Shown here: piece by piece, positions 37,174-49,614 of the stretch
Layout: every line of letters begins with the position of its first letter
Position numbering within the stretch: the stretch's first letter is position 1
Origin: Diadema setosum
Lineage: Eukaryota; Echinodermata; Echinoidea; Diadematoida; Diadematidae
Assembly (NCBI RefSeq): GCF_964275005.1
Contig: NC_092701.1
Span: 36,409,520-36,473,519, forward strand
Direction of reading: 5' to 3'
Length of the DNA stretch: 64,000 bases
Program-made: the position numbers and the translations under genes
Notes under the pieces: model-generated
What the model was told of the DNA's origin: nothing
Databases searched by the model: none
The model's input: only the letters and a program-made list of their open reading frames with translations

Positions 37174-38227
37174 TATCAAGATCTTGATAACTCTAGTCAT
37201 AGAAATACAGCCTAGTCAAGTACATTTGTACATGAAACAAGCCCAATTTCAGCGGTTGGCAGAGAATAGCCTACATCTATACCCGTCTCCCGTCTCCCTA
37301 CTCCATGTGAACTCTGTCCTTTCTTTCTTCATTCATAATTGCACATGACCTAGAAGCAAATGTCTGTTTAGTATACGTGTAAAGCTGTTCTTCCTTGCTC
37401 ATGTGCTGATAATGCCAAGGAGGTAAATTTTTTGTAGAGTACAATGTACTAGTCAGGGAGGTGAGACCCCTGGTAGTATCATGGACCTAATTTCTGTGTT
37501 AGTATACAGTCGGCGAACCCGCATGGGCGGGCCGCCTGGTTTGGACATGACACTCATTTTGTCAAAACTATCCATCCATCTTGCGTGCTATGCACTACAA
37601 AATATATACCAGGGAGGTGGCATGGACCTTGCTCCCCGGCGCTACAGGAGACGGGGTGACCGCACACACACACACACATACACACACGATACGAGAAGGC
37701 ACAGACAGCCCAACCACCGAAATCGTTTTGTGCGCCTCGCTACACGCCGATGATGGACTTTCACGACCACCTCGCTATTAGAACACACGTACGTACTAAG
37801 TATACACACACACACACAAGCCACAAACACGAGCGCAACGAGAGTGAATGGAGGCGTTATCGCAAAGACAGAAGTTCATTGACCTGCCACGTTCCTGCAG
37901 CGCAGGTACTAATACGCGTACGTACGTGCTGCATGCAGTATTTTCAAGATCTTTTTAGGAGAGACCCTGGTATCTGCACTGACTGCTGAACAGGCCTCGA
38001 TCCCTCGAGAATTGTGGTGTCAAGGAGGAGGAAAGCTATAAATATGCACATAAATTCCAGTTTCACAAGCCACGGTAACAAAAGAAACTACTTTCCTGGT
38101 TACTAGAATGAATATTCGTTTATTTCCACCGACACGCACAAAAAGTCAACCTTTTTTAGGGCCTATGCATATACATAATACAAGCAACATTATTACGGGC
38201 ATAAATCAGTTTACAAATTGCACCATT

Positions 38228-38390
38228 GCCCCATTTCATAAAGAGTTTGTTTGATGACAACTCTTTGCTGGAATTACTATTGTCATGGTAACGATAAGAA
38301 TACAGCGTCGCTGATTGGCTGTATTTGCTATTGAAAGTTGTCATTCCAGCAAGAGTTGTCATCCTAACATCTTTCATGAAATCGGGCCCA
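38228..38390. mobile_element. CCCCATTTCATAAAG MITE
   Basis: Outer ends CCCCATTTCATAAAG and CTTTCATGAAATCGGGC, inner arms GATGACAACTCTTGCTGGAA-like and its reverse complement, about 163 bp. Same broad type as 10711-10880 and 40135-40457. Confidence 0.8.
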
Positions 38391-38864
38391 GGTTTTGTGC
38401 ATACGAAGTTATGGAGAGAGCTAAGAAAAATCAAACCTTGCTGAATCCAGAACCCGAATTGGGGGAGGGGAGAAAAGGGGTTAGGAGATGACCGATTGAT
38501 TGGTCGAGAGTAGTCGATTAGCACGGGCAAGCGATACTGGAGATGGCCGACCCTGAACATGACCTGTGAATGTTGTACAGCGTACAAGCTAACACGTCAT
38601 TCCTCGTTTTTTTTTTTTCTTCTTCTTTTTTCTTTTTTTTTTTTAAAGCATTTCCCAGCAAGGGAATTAGTAGGCTGAGTCCCTATACAACACATCCGCC
38701 CAAAAAATAAATAAAATGCATGCTCATCTGTCGTACCATTCAATGGCAATCATATTGCCTGCAGAAATAAATGCATTATAATTTTTCAAGTATTAGTAAA
38801 GGACCCGAAGATATTTTCATACGTCATGACCAACATACACCAATACATGTACAAGTTATTTTTA

Positions 38865-38866
<2 letters not shown>

Positions 38867-38902
<36 letters not shown>
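38867..38902. repeat. (GT)n microsatellite
   Basis: About 17 uninterrupted GT units. Confidence 0.95.
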
Positions 38903-38904
<2 letters not shown>

Positions 38905-39873
38905 ATTACTATTTTCATTGCTAAAGCTTGGGCGTTAGACCTACAGTTCAGCCAGCGATGTATGCTGAGGTCCATATCTTGTAGGTATGTAATACACATA
39001 CTTTGCTGTTGCTGCGCATATTGCAGCTGCAGTCAAATTTCCTCAAAACAATACCCCCAAATTATATACAGTATTTTATATCTTACACTGTGGAATTTTA
39101 TGGCCATGACTCAACACATATCGCAAAGGACATTTGTAATGATTTCTTAGAATTTTACTTTATTTGAAAAATATTTTCAGGATGTACACGGCTGCACAGT
39201 GTCAACTACTCTCAAGTTTTGAGCGATGATGACAAAGGAAATAAATGACAGTGGGCAACAAGAAAATTTCACAAATATCGAGCTGAATTTGAAGCAATCA
39301 GTGCAGGAAAAGTTCCCCTTATACAATACATGGAATGAGAGGGGCATAGAATATACGATGAGAAGGAACAAAAAAAAAATGCATGTATAAATCAACATTC
39401 ATGTATAATTGCAATATTTGAATATGTAGACCTCTTATGGATCTAAACATGCATCAGGGTGGTCCACAACTTGACATTCTAGCATGTTGCAGAGAAAAAA
39501 GAAAAAAGAAAAAAGGTGATCTTGCGCGTGAAAGTATGTGTGCGCGAAGTCCCTGGCGGCCGGGGTCCAGCTCTAGGGTTCGAGATGCTCTCTGGTGCTA
39601 TCTAAGCCTTATTTTGAACACTTTGATCACCATGATCACTCTGCAATGCCAGGATAAAAATCATTAATGTATTTGAAAAAAATATATTATGTTTGATGAT
39701 GGCATATGATTTTAAATTGTTCTTGAAATGTTAATATAAATCGTCCTTACTCCTAAGGCTTTTGAATATTATTATTTTTAATATGATAATAAAACTCCTC
39801 AAGGAGATGCTAGGAGAAATGACAAGGGCATCTTGAACTTGCAATATTTCTTAGGACAGTACACTGACTGTTT

Positions 39874-40058
39874 CAGGGCTGCAAACTCTCACTCATTGAA
39901 AGTGAGACTCACTCATTTTGGTCCTTTCTCACTCTAAAATTTTATTTCATTTGCATGTACATTATTTCTATTGATCCGTCACTCATTTTGACTCCTAATT
40001 TACAGAATTGGCCGATGGGAGTCTCATTCTCAACTAGTTTCCGATGTTGGCAGCCCTG
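39874..40058. mobile_element. hAT-like MITE
   Basis: Begins CAGGGCTGCAAAC and ends GTTGGCAGCCCTG, with internal CTCACTCATT words in both orientations. CAGGGCTG-type termini are typical of hAT elements. No clear 8-bp target duplication was seen. Confidence 0.65.
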
Positions 40059-40134
40059 CTGTTTTTTAAACCTCATTCTGCTGTCCAGAATAAGCCATAT
40101 TTTAACATCCAATGCCACCCGTCTCCCTGTTTTC

Positions 40135-40457
40135 TTTTTTTTTTAAATCATAGTCGGAATAACGGGGGTGTCCGGAGAAATTTATGACTGAGAGTGACCA
40201 CCACGGCCCTGTTTCATAAAGTTGTTCGTAAAGTTACAACAACTTACGAGCGACTGGTGATCAGTTCTGTTACAACTTTTTACTAGTACAGTATATTTAT
40301 CAGAATTTCAATAATTCAGCACAAGAACTGATCACCAGTCGCTCGTAAGTTGTTGTAACTTTACGAACAACTTTATGAAACAGGGCCGTGGTGGTCACTC
40401 TCAGTCATAAATTTCTCCGGACACCCCCGTTATTCCGACTATGATTTAAAAAAAAAA
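40135..40457. mobile_element. perfect 134-bp inverted repeat (foldback MITE)
   Basis: Arms 40135-40268 and 40324-40457 are identical as reverse complements at every base I checked, around a 55-bp spacer. Each arm includes CCCTGTTTCATAAAGTTGTT and, outside it, a unique-looking flank (GTCCGGAGAAATTTATGACT). The flank is therefore duplicated in inverted orientation together with the element. Confidence 0.9.
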
Positions 40458-41060
40458 ACACTTTTCGAACAGCTTTATGAAACAGGGCCCTGGTTGTGTT
40501 CAGCGAGTATTATGATGGGGTGAATGGTGTGGTGAATGGTGAATGGTGTGGTAAAAAAAAAAAGAAAATAAGAAAAAGAAAATAAGAAAAGGAAAATGAG
40601 GAAAAAAAAAAAAGGAGTGCTAATGTGTCTCGTGTTCATGAGGGTGATTGAGAGGAATGTCGCACGTTTTGAAGGATGCCGTGCAAAAACTTAGCATTTC
40701 GCAGCGACATGGAAAAAACCCTAGTGTGGAACACCCTGGATTGCATACAAATACTGTAAATAATGCGTGACATTGACCTTCAAGTCTTGTCTTTACGGGA
40801 TGCGTGCGTCAACTGAAACTGCTTTCCACAACGAAACACTAATTGGATTAGGAGCGCATCACCAAAAAAACAATAGGGCCTTCTTCAGTAAACTAATCCA
40901 GGACGTGTGTGGAAAAGCAAAGGTTCAAAAGATTCTGTGCACGCCAACAGCTAAGACCATTTTCTCCTGACGAAGATTTTTGAAGGACGGAAAGCTTGAA
41001 ATTCCTTTAGTGCTTCGTAGATTCTAATTGTTTTTTTTTTTCTACAATCATCATCACATA

Positions 41061-44000
41061 ATGTTTCAACATCCGTCATTTATGGACAGCTCCAGTGACG
41101 ACGAAATACCCGTGCTGCCGTATTACCTTCGTGATGAAGGAGATGAACATCAATCGGTAGGTAACAATCCGCTTTGTACATACGATACTATCTAGGATGC
41201 GTGATTACTCGATCAATTTGTGAGCACAATGCTTATTGCACTTTTGCCTCCGCCAAGGGAGGAGGTTATTTTCGCTACCGTTGGTTTGTTTGTCAGTTTG
41301 TCCGTATGCAAAATAACTCAAAAAGTAGTTAACGGATTGGAATGAAACTTGCAGGAAAGCAAACAAGTACAGTGTAACAAATTATTAACTTTTGGTAGTG
41401 ATCCAAGAATGGGGGGGGGGGGGATTCATGAAGGATTTTTGATATTTTGACTGGTTAGTGGTAGTCTAGCCTATAACGTTAGGCCAATGAACTTGGGAGT
41501 TCAGGCTGAGCGTATTTGGGTTGAGGTTTGCACGCGCGCACTATAAGTGGTGTTCTCTAGCCCTAGTAGTAGTACCTGTACCTCTGAGCGTTTATGACGC
41601 AAAAAAAAAAAAGAAAAAAAAAAGCTTCTATATTAGGAAATCGGGCAATTTTTCAGCATGTAGACTTATCGATGGAAATCACTGATCTCTATGGAAGAGC
41701 CCAAAGAGCTTTTCCCCAGTGGTGGTAGAGAGGAGAAAAATCTCTTTGGGAAGAGCAAGATCATGGGTGGAAAGTAACTGCTTGGGCTTGGCAGAGGTTT
41801 GCACTCTCCAGTGCATTCTCAGCTTTTCTAGTTGGCTACCATTTGATCTTGAAGAGTATATGTTGACTCGACATAAGGATACTAGTACCTAACGTTTAAG
41901 ATCTAATCACGATTGCATCTATTAGTATTATTGTCAAATAATGCTTCCGACAAATATCTTATTATTTGATGAACAACATCAGAAAAAAAAGCACTAAGCA
42001 AAGTGAAAAAAATTCAAAAAAAATATTAATGAATAATTATATCAACTCGCATCTACACTACGTCTTTTGACAAAGGCGTACAGTAATTGTATGACTTTTT
42101 ACTGAAAGACAACTTCGATAGTTCGAAAATTCTTTGATCAGCCAAAAAACAACAAACAATGTGGGTAAACCTGCAGCAATAAAAAGTGATACGATGTACC
42201 TGCTGTTACTTCAAGCGTAACGCAACAAATTGAATGTTGTGCCCCTTTCCCATCATTATGTTTAGCCTCAAGACATTCCGTCGACGAGTACGTGTACAGG
42301 GGATGCGGCCTCGAAGCCGGGCTCAAAGAGGGGCTCAAAGAAGGGCTCAAAGCCAGATTCAAAGTCAGGCTCGAAACGAGGCTCGAAGACAGGCTCGAAA
42401 CAAGGCTCGAAGAAAGGCTCGAAGAAAGGCTCGAAACAAGGCTCGAAACAAGGCTCGAAGAAAGGCTCGAAACAAGGCTCGAAGAAAGGCTCGAAACAAG
42501 GCTCGAAGAAAGGCTCTAAGCGAGGCTCTAAGCAAGACTCGAAGCGAGGCTCGAAGCGAGCAGCAACGGAGGAAGCTGGAGGCGGTCCACGTAAAAGGAC
42601 GCGACCAACTGCCCGGGAGGGAGGCATCTTAGGGCGGCAACTGCAAACACACGTCGCAGAACGCCGTGAAGAGCGACTGGAGGAGCTTCGGGTGAGAGCG
42701 CTACACACTGTAGATGTTTTTCTCAGAGTTTGCAATCTGGATTTATTGTTATCCTGACACACATACTAATTTGAAGCAAGCTTACATCACTAAACTTCTC
42801 GTTTTGTTCTCAAATATGTTTCCTTTTTCCTGTTTTTTTTTTTTCTGTTTACACATGAAATGCAGTATTCATCTCCATGTAAAATAGGTATAATAAACAG
42901 ATGAAGAGAAGTGAAATAATTTTGAAATCATTCTTTGTACTATACAAGGTGTAGATTTCTAAAGCCAGGAAATGTACTCTACGGCCTCAAACTGCTACAA
43001 AATTCTACTTGTTTGTAGTTATCAATATCTATCTGTTCTTATACCTTCTCATATCCACCAACTGTACAGTCTTCAAATTGTGTACATGCTACAAGTTGTA
43101 AGCAGTTGTGCAAACGTGTTATGGGAAATAATTGCATGACTGAATTTTTATGAATCTTATCTTGTAAGAAACAGTCTAGAAGTAATTAGCATACTTATGC
43201 AGCCTTCTACATGGAAAACAAATACATGTACAGTGTGTGTGTATGGTACATGTAGGTGTATTTGAGCTAGCATTGCTTCCTTTACTTCTGCAGGAGCTCA
43301 TTCTCGGTATGGATCTTCAGGAAGTCCAGCAGCTACTTCTGAGTGTAGCTGAGAGGCACAGTGGTATGCTGCTGGACCTCTTGAAAGCTCCTCCTCAGCC
43401 TGACCCAGAGCCAGACAACCAGTCGCCTGCATGGTGCATATGCCATCACTGTCGACCCATGCCCAGGGACATTGAAATGGTGTGTTGTGGGCTACCACCT
43501 AACAAGTGTATTTCCAGAAGTGAGGTGAGTCATAAATTAATACAAGTATCTGGGATTTCTACACAAGAAGTTATCTCCCAACAGCACAAGATTACAATAC
43601 AATTGATTGTTTTGATGAAAAATCACATATATGTACACTTTTTATTCCAATGAACTTTTGATACTCTTTTTAATTCATAATATCAACCATCGACAAAGTA
43701 AAGCAATGACATGCACTGCTAATCAAAAAATAACTTCACCTTGTGCACCAATGTTTTCTGGCCATTAGCACATAATGTTTGATGCAAAATCAGGTCGAAA
43801 TGTACTAAATTTTCTGATGAAAAATGCTTCATTGTAACTGAATGAAAATCTATGGGATTCACTTGTTTTTTCATATTCAAAGAAGTAATACAACGAGTGT
43901 ACATCAACTAAGTACATGAACTGTTTGGAAAAATAAAGAACATTTTTGTATGCTTTAATACTGCGCAGTTCCTTCATCGATCAGCATGGGACTTTGTGTT

Positions 44001-44779
44001 GTACTATTTCTTTTTAAAGCACTTCATAAAACAGAATACGTAGTAGTTTATGGTTTTGCAGAAAGCAGAGAAATGTAAACATGCAATAGTAAACTACCAT
44101 GTAGACGATTCACCTTTTCTCTGATGACACACTACACAAGGTGTGACTTTAGAAGAACCACTGTATTTCTTGGTGTACAAAATACCGAAGACATTACTGC
44201 CCAGTATTATATAATATTTGAAAAGTCATACCATCAACAGACATTTCATCCAGTAAAATTGCAACATAAAACTGAGCTAGTAGAAATGTACATTCTGCAA
44301 CTTTCCACTCACATATGACAAACTAAAGCAAGGAAATAACAAAGAAAGATTAACACTACACAAACACTTGTTGCATTATCTATGAATTCTCAATCAATCA
44401 GACAAATATTGACAACATTGCAATCGCAGCAATGTTTCTAATCTTATCATGATCATCTCATCTTGTTGTTTTTCAGCACTTCCGAGCCATTTTAGATCCG
44501 TTTCTGCTCCACCTCATGCGCCGCCTCTGGAGGGACGTGCGCAACAGGGAGGATGACAATCAGGCTCCAGGGGCGGAACACAACCGCATGAGGTGGACAG
44601 CATACAGAGCCTATGTTTTATGGCAGCATGGCCACCTTGGCGCCAAAAACAGGGTAGTGATTCCCAGTTGCGTAGTGACGAAAACACGACAACGATACCC
44701 CGACCCAAACAGCCACTACATTGGATTTCTTGAGGCATTCTTGTGTAAGCATATGACCTTCCTTACTTGCATGAAATAA
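41061..44779 (+). CDS. stand-alone P2X7 C-terminal (ballast-type) domain protein
   Basis: Exons 41061-41156, 42266-42691, 43294-43524 and 44477-44779 join at phase 0 with GT-AG introns to give 351 aa. Residues 1-32 are an acidic start (SSSDDEIPVLPYY). Residues 47-130 are 21 GSKx-type tetrapeptides, strongly basic and probably disordered. A helical segment (MDLQEVQQLLLSVAERHSG) follows. The C-terminal part matches the P2X7 receptor intracellular domain: SPAWC.C..C, E..CC, CISRSE.F, RW.AYRAYVLW.HG, VIPSC, YPDPNSHYIGF. In P2X7 this domain binds zinc and guanine nucleotide; here there are no channel helices or ectodomain, so it is a free, probably soluble and perhaps nuclear protein. Function is unknown. 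A donor at 44742 (TTGT/GTAAGC) could extend it. It lies tail to tail with the transposase gene. Confidence 0.85.
41250..41350 (+). repeat. GCCTCCGCCAAGG..GAGGTTATTTTCG repeat fragment
   Basis: In intron 1 of the ballast gene. Contains TTTGCCTCCGCCAAGGGAGG followed by TTGTTTGTCAGTTTGTCCGT and AAAATAACTCAAAAAG. I recognise this as a dispersed invertebrate repeat type, but no second copy occurs in the window. Confidence 0.4.
42308..42559 (+). repeat. 12-bp coding minisatellite (21 units)
   Basis: Unit GGCTCGAARMRA, 21 units over 252 bp with no length variation. Inner units are near identical; edge units are diverged (TCA for TCG, GAT for GGC). It stays open in other frames and on the opposite strand, giving arginine/alanine, leucine/glutamate/arginine or phenylalanine/glutamate/proline shadows. 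Splice phase and domain continuity select the GSK frame. Confidence 0.95.
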
Positions 44780-45429
44780 TACAAATGGTACTCCAATATA
44801 TTGACAATTTTAACATGATCTGGTGACTGTTTATATTTCATGGTTGTTGTAAAATTCCAATACTTTTGGTACCTGGTATTCTACGCAAAATATTCATGCA
44901 TAGTGCATAAATAGTACATACATACTGTTGTAACTCTGGGCATCATTAGAGGTGCTGAGCTTCAGAAAAATATTTCTTACATTTTTACAATTTGCAACAG
45001 ATCAATTAAAATCAATTGATTTTCTTCATGAATTATGGTACTAGATTAGATACACAATGCTCTAGCAAGAAAAAAAAAAAACAGTTGCCATTGGTGCAAC
45101 ATTACTTCCACTTACAAAACAATATATTTAAATGAAATTCCAGACTCTATTCACGTGTGTACCACAGCATAATAATACCTTCAGTACTCTACCATGTAGG
45201 AACCATGGAAGTACAATTGTAGTTTCTTACGTCCATTCAAATCACTGAAAGCAGGGTGCTACACAAGCTCTTGCCTATGGCCCTGGGGCAATGGTTTTGG
45301 AGAAAATGAGAAGTCAATGTTGGGCGTTTTGTCAACCTGTTGCAACAAAAACAGTTTGAGGCAAAATATTCATGAATTTGAATAATATGCTGCATGCTAC
45401 GAGGATCAGAATCAACTCTGACTGCTAGG

Positions 45430-45595
45430 AGGCAGCTCATCGATCAATGGTCTACTGGATAAGATGGCTGTTTAGAGATATCGTAGCTTCGAATTCTATG
45501 TCGTTCTATTCTGTCCGTGATGGCTACAACTACAATACTTATCAATTTAGTGCTTATTTATTTTGATGTAGGGCAATGTTTCAGTCAGGTGCAAT
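45430..45595 (+). mobile_element. degenerate copy of the tRNA-derived SINE
   Basis: ATCAATGGTCTACTGGATAAG and TAGCTTCGAATTCTATG stand in for the A and B boxes. The tail (GATGGCTACAAC..TTTAGTGCTTATTTATTTTG..GGGCAATGTT) aligns with the tails at 20.8 and 21.2 kb but is more diverged. Confidence 0.6.
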
Positions 45596-45819
45596 AACAA
45601 GTAAAATTAATGATCAAGCAAGTTTTGAGCAACAATTTGACAATCTAGATGCCTGACTAGGTAAACGGTGACAAGAAATGTCATTGTGTCAACTGGTATT
45701 ACCCCAGTGCAGTGCATCGTTTCTCTCAATAGGTCTAGAGTATATGTCTTGGCAATGTGAAACAGCAGTTTCACAACACTGGCAACAAATTATGACAATG
45801 TACACTCCTGACTAGGCGA

Positions 45820-47035
45820 GTGGTAGCTAGAAATGCAACTACAGCTGTCTGTCAGCGGGTATGCCTCCACAATAAAACATGGTTTATCCCAGTAGGTTTG
45901 GAGTATGACTTGACAATGTGACACAACACCTAACTGGCAAAAACAACACAAATAAAAAAAGATAACATGTTTGCCACAAATAAGTTGAAGGCTTACTTTC
46001 CTTCAACTAGGTGTGAATAGGATGGATGGCTACATTGGTAAAGAGAGAAGTCATTGAGGTATCTGACCATTTTCACTTGATCATTGACCCTTGCCCTCTG
46101 ATTGCATGACCTGCATTTCTTCAAATCACCTTCAACTAGGAACATCAATAGTCATTGCAATATTTTGAGGTTTCTTTGTCAATATGGGAAAATTGTGCCA
46201 TTTCAACATTTTTCCTTTATCTTTGACCCCATGACCACAATCTTTCCTTACAGAATCAATGTGTTGGAATGCATATATATCTAAATTCATTACCGTCAGC
46301 AGATAAAACAGATCAATTTAAAAACAAACAACCCATGTGAAATGAAACAAAACAGAACAAAAAAAAAGTTTGAAACCTCTTTGTTCCAAAGTAAGACCTT
46401 ATTTCTACTGCGCAGCTAGTTGATGACATGGAAAGTTTGAAGTCACTGTTGTTTGTTCGTTTTGCTCTTTTCCCTTTAATTGTTTTGTTCAGGTAATATT
46501 TTTGCTTCTCTGTATTGTCTTGAAATAGTTGAAATGCTTTGAACCTGTATCATGCTATTCATATATTGGTATTATAAGTTATAATTACTGTTTATCACTC
46601 AATTCATGCATTGAGTAATACCTGCTGTGGAGAAAAAAGGTTCATTATCAGCAATGAGTTGTAGAATTGTAGACCTTTGACTCCATGACCCCAACATTTC
46701 TAAGAGCATTACTATCAGACAGAATATGCCCCAGAACTTCCCATGGGAATCTTTATTTAGTAAAGGTTCAAGAAAATATACACACACTGCATAGATGTGG
46801 GAAATAGTGACCTTTTGAGGATTGGACCCTGATCCCGAGTATGAGCAACCAAAATTTGACAGGCACAACTCTGTCCATTCATACATACTGTACATTGTAC
46901 AAATGCTAATTTTCACGTAGATACCTCAGATGGTTCTAAAGTTACTCTGTTCATAAAATCGATTATGAACGGAGAGATAGACAGACATATGGACAGAAGG
47001 ACAAATTGGACGGACAACACAAAGTGTAATGCCTG
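45820..47035 (+). repeat. GCCTCCGCC-family repeat, worn copy
   Basis: Left end CTAGAAATGCAACTACAGCT then GGTATGCCTCCACAATAAAA; right end has GGACGGACAACAC..GTAATGCC. A second, partial left end lies just before it (about 45660-45800), a tandem head duplication. GACCTTTTGAGG and TTTGACTCCATGACC words lie inside. Confidence 0.65.
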
Positions 47036-47078
47036 TTGAAACTCTGTTATTGAGCATCCTGCTGACAGACAAGATTCT

Positions 47079-49572
47079 TCACGTAAACCGACTTTTTCTT
47101 TTCTGCAGGAGTTCTTCCATAGATGGTTGTGGATGCCTGGCAAGACTCTCCCTGATTTTCCGCGGATCTGTTGGGAGAGGATCTGCAGCACGGTGAACTG
47201 GCTTGCTGTCACTTAGTCTTCTCTGCAGAATTCGGGTCATGAGACCTGGAAGGTAGTTGTAATTCTTCGGAGCCCGAACTTTGAAGAGCACCCAGTCTCC
47301 AGCATGTTTTGACCATTTGGCCCTCACCCTTTTTGTTTTAATAAAAAACATAAACAAGTAGTAAGTTGACAAATGGTAGAGTTGTAGATGTAAATCCAAG
47401 CAGATTGGCATAGTATTTGACAATTACTTTTCTGTATGGTGTTGTTTTTTTCTTTATACTTCAGTTTTGAATGCAAAATGTTTTCTTCAACACCATTTTC
47501 CATTGCCAGTGCACAAAACAGAAAGTAAATCCAGACACCAACCATGTAAAATGTTCCATGAGTTTACCATGCTGATATCAAAGCTTGCTATTGAAAACAT
47601 TTTTGAACTGCATTTCAGGTACATAACATAACCATTTAAACAAGCATACTGGCTATGTTTACAAAACTATAAGCAAACTTGTCTCCTTGAGGTATGATTT
47701 GTGACCACCCAGCATAAAAATCAACAGAAAATTGTAGATTAGGATTTTGTGTATTGGACCAAATTAGTCATTTTGGCAGACAGACTCAGATTGTCAATGT
47801 TTGTCCCATCTGTGACAGTAAATCTGCAGACAGAAATTAGGTGGCTTATAAAAATGATCAACACTGACAAATGAGCAGTGTTTTCTAGGTATTTTCTTTT
47901 GACAAATTCTTCTTTGGCTGTAATTCTGATTGCCAATTCTACACACAACATGTGAGTGACCATATACTTTTTTTCACGCTTATGAAACTGCTCATATAAC
48001 TCTCTTTTATTTTAATCAATATTTGAATGGGTTCTAGAAAGTTTCTGGTTATTAACGAAAGCTATATATCATTTTAAAACATATGTTAAAATTCATTTTG
48101 GTTAACTTTTGTGAGTTGTGAGCCTATTTTCCAGAGAAAAGTGAAACAATAAAAGATGTCGCTGTCAGACTTGTTTTAAAAAGGACAGAACTGACTATAG
48201 AATGTGTTTACATTTTGTTTATTTATGATATAATCAAATTTTTTTGAGTTTCCTGTTTATGTGATGTCAGACCTGTGGATAACATAACCAAGTAGGTGTA
48301 AACCTGAGACACTGCAGAGCAAACCTTGTGGGATATTTAAATTGATGTCTCCATTTTTACACAGTGTCCATTTGATACAATCTGCAATGGATATTCCAAC
48401 ATATCATATTATCTTCGATACTTATACAGATACCAAATATCAAGATCTTTGATTTTAACACAATACGGCATGTGCACAGTGAGAGAGAGGATACTGTAAT
48501 GATGGTGGGTTGATTTTCGGCTTCAACTGGGCTTTACCACAATACGACCAATTATAACATTTCAATAAGTGATAACTTTGCTTCACAGTTTCTATATACA
48601 CTCTATGAGAATTCATGCATATGACGCTGGACTTATATCTTTATGTTTATGTACACCCTAAAGGCCAAATAATGAAATATCAATGATATTTTGTTTGTTT
48701 ATCAAAAGAATAGCCTGATATTTACCAGAACATAAAATCATAGTCCCAGAATTTGATTAATCAATCTGCTTAAAATCATATTTAGGCTTGCAGTAGACGT
48801 ATGCTATTCTTAATTGCCAACATTTGTAGCATACTCAAGTCTACCTATAACTATCACTGAAGGTGATTAATGCGACTGTACAGTACTGGTTGAGCTGACG
48901 ATTCAGGTTCATCACTGTTTTTTTTTTTTTGGGGGGGGGACGATATAATGAGAAATATCTTACAAACTGTAAAAGAGCATGTCATTTCAAGAAGCATTCA
49001 ACATTTGGTTGATAAAAATCGGCCTTTAAATGGCTGATATATATATAAAAAAGACAATTCCTAATAAAATTGCCATGCCACATCATTTTTTAGACATCTC
49101 AATTATATCAAAACTGATTTTCATCAAATGATGTTTTGAATCCCTTTGAATTGTATGCTCTTTAACAGTTCAAAGATGTTTCTGAATATCTCACAAAACA
49201 TAAGCTGAATCCTAACCTCAGCCAGTACTGTACAGTCCCTTTAATACCCTCACTCCAGATGGTCGGCTTCTATGAAAAAATATTTAATCAGTGCCTGTGT
49301 GTATGTGAGTATGTGTATGCATGCATGCATGTAATTGTTTAATTTGTTTAATTTTTCAAATGTTCAATTGTTGAAGTAGTTCATTCCACAATAAATATGC
49401 AGGTACCATGGTAAGGCCTTGTCGGGTACGAACAGGGAGGGTGTCTTGCATAACTGAACAATAGTTGAGTATACATACCTAATTTGAAATAAATTGCTTA
49501 AATACTGAAGAAGCACTTCTCTCCACGATGTTTTGGGAAAATTGCAGATACTATAGCAAGGCTTCATGCTAT

Positions 49573-49614
<42 letters not shown>

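Larger units (their letters stand above)
28932..41060. other. gene-free repeat-rich block
   Basis: No exon was found on either strand over about 12 kb. In particular, no minus-strand frame resembles the cytosolic half of V-ATPase a or its FGD.GHG membrane entry motif. It holds the elements listed separately, plus poly-G runs near 29041, 29141 and 36439. The stretches 30.3-31.0, 34.2-35.2 and 35.4-37.1 kb show nothing I can name. Confidence 0.6.
44780..47078. other. intergenic space between convergent genes
   Basis: Contains the 3' ends of two convergent genes, a degenerate SINE copy at 45430 and a GCCTCC-family repeat from about 45660. No exon was found. No terminal inverted repeat shared by the two genes was visible. 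Confidence 0.5.

Noticed and set aside
42234..42632. 132-aa arginine/alanine-rich frame across the 12-bp repeat, and a 75-aa leucine/glutamate-rich frame (42292-42519)
   Set aside because: Both are shadows of the GSKx minisatellite in other frames. Only the GSK frame joins by splicing at phase 0 to the acidic first exon and the cysteine-rich domain.
42268..42762. 164-aa minus-strand frame with FEPFFEP repeats
   Set aside because: Antisense of the same minisatellite, with no splice continuity and no family resemblance.
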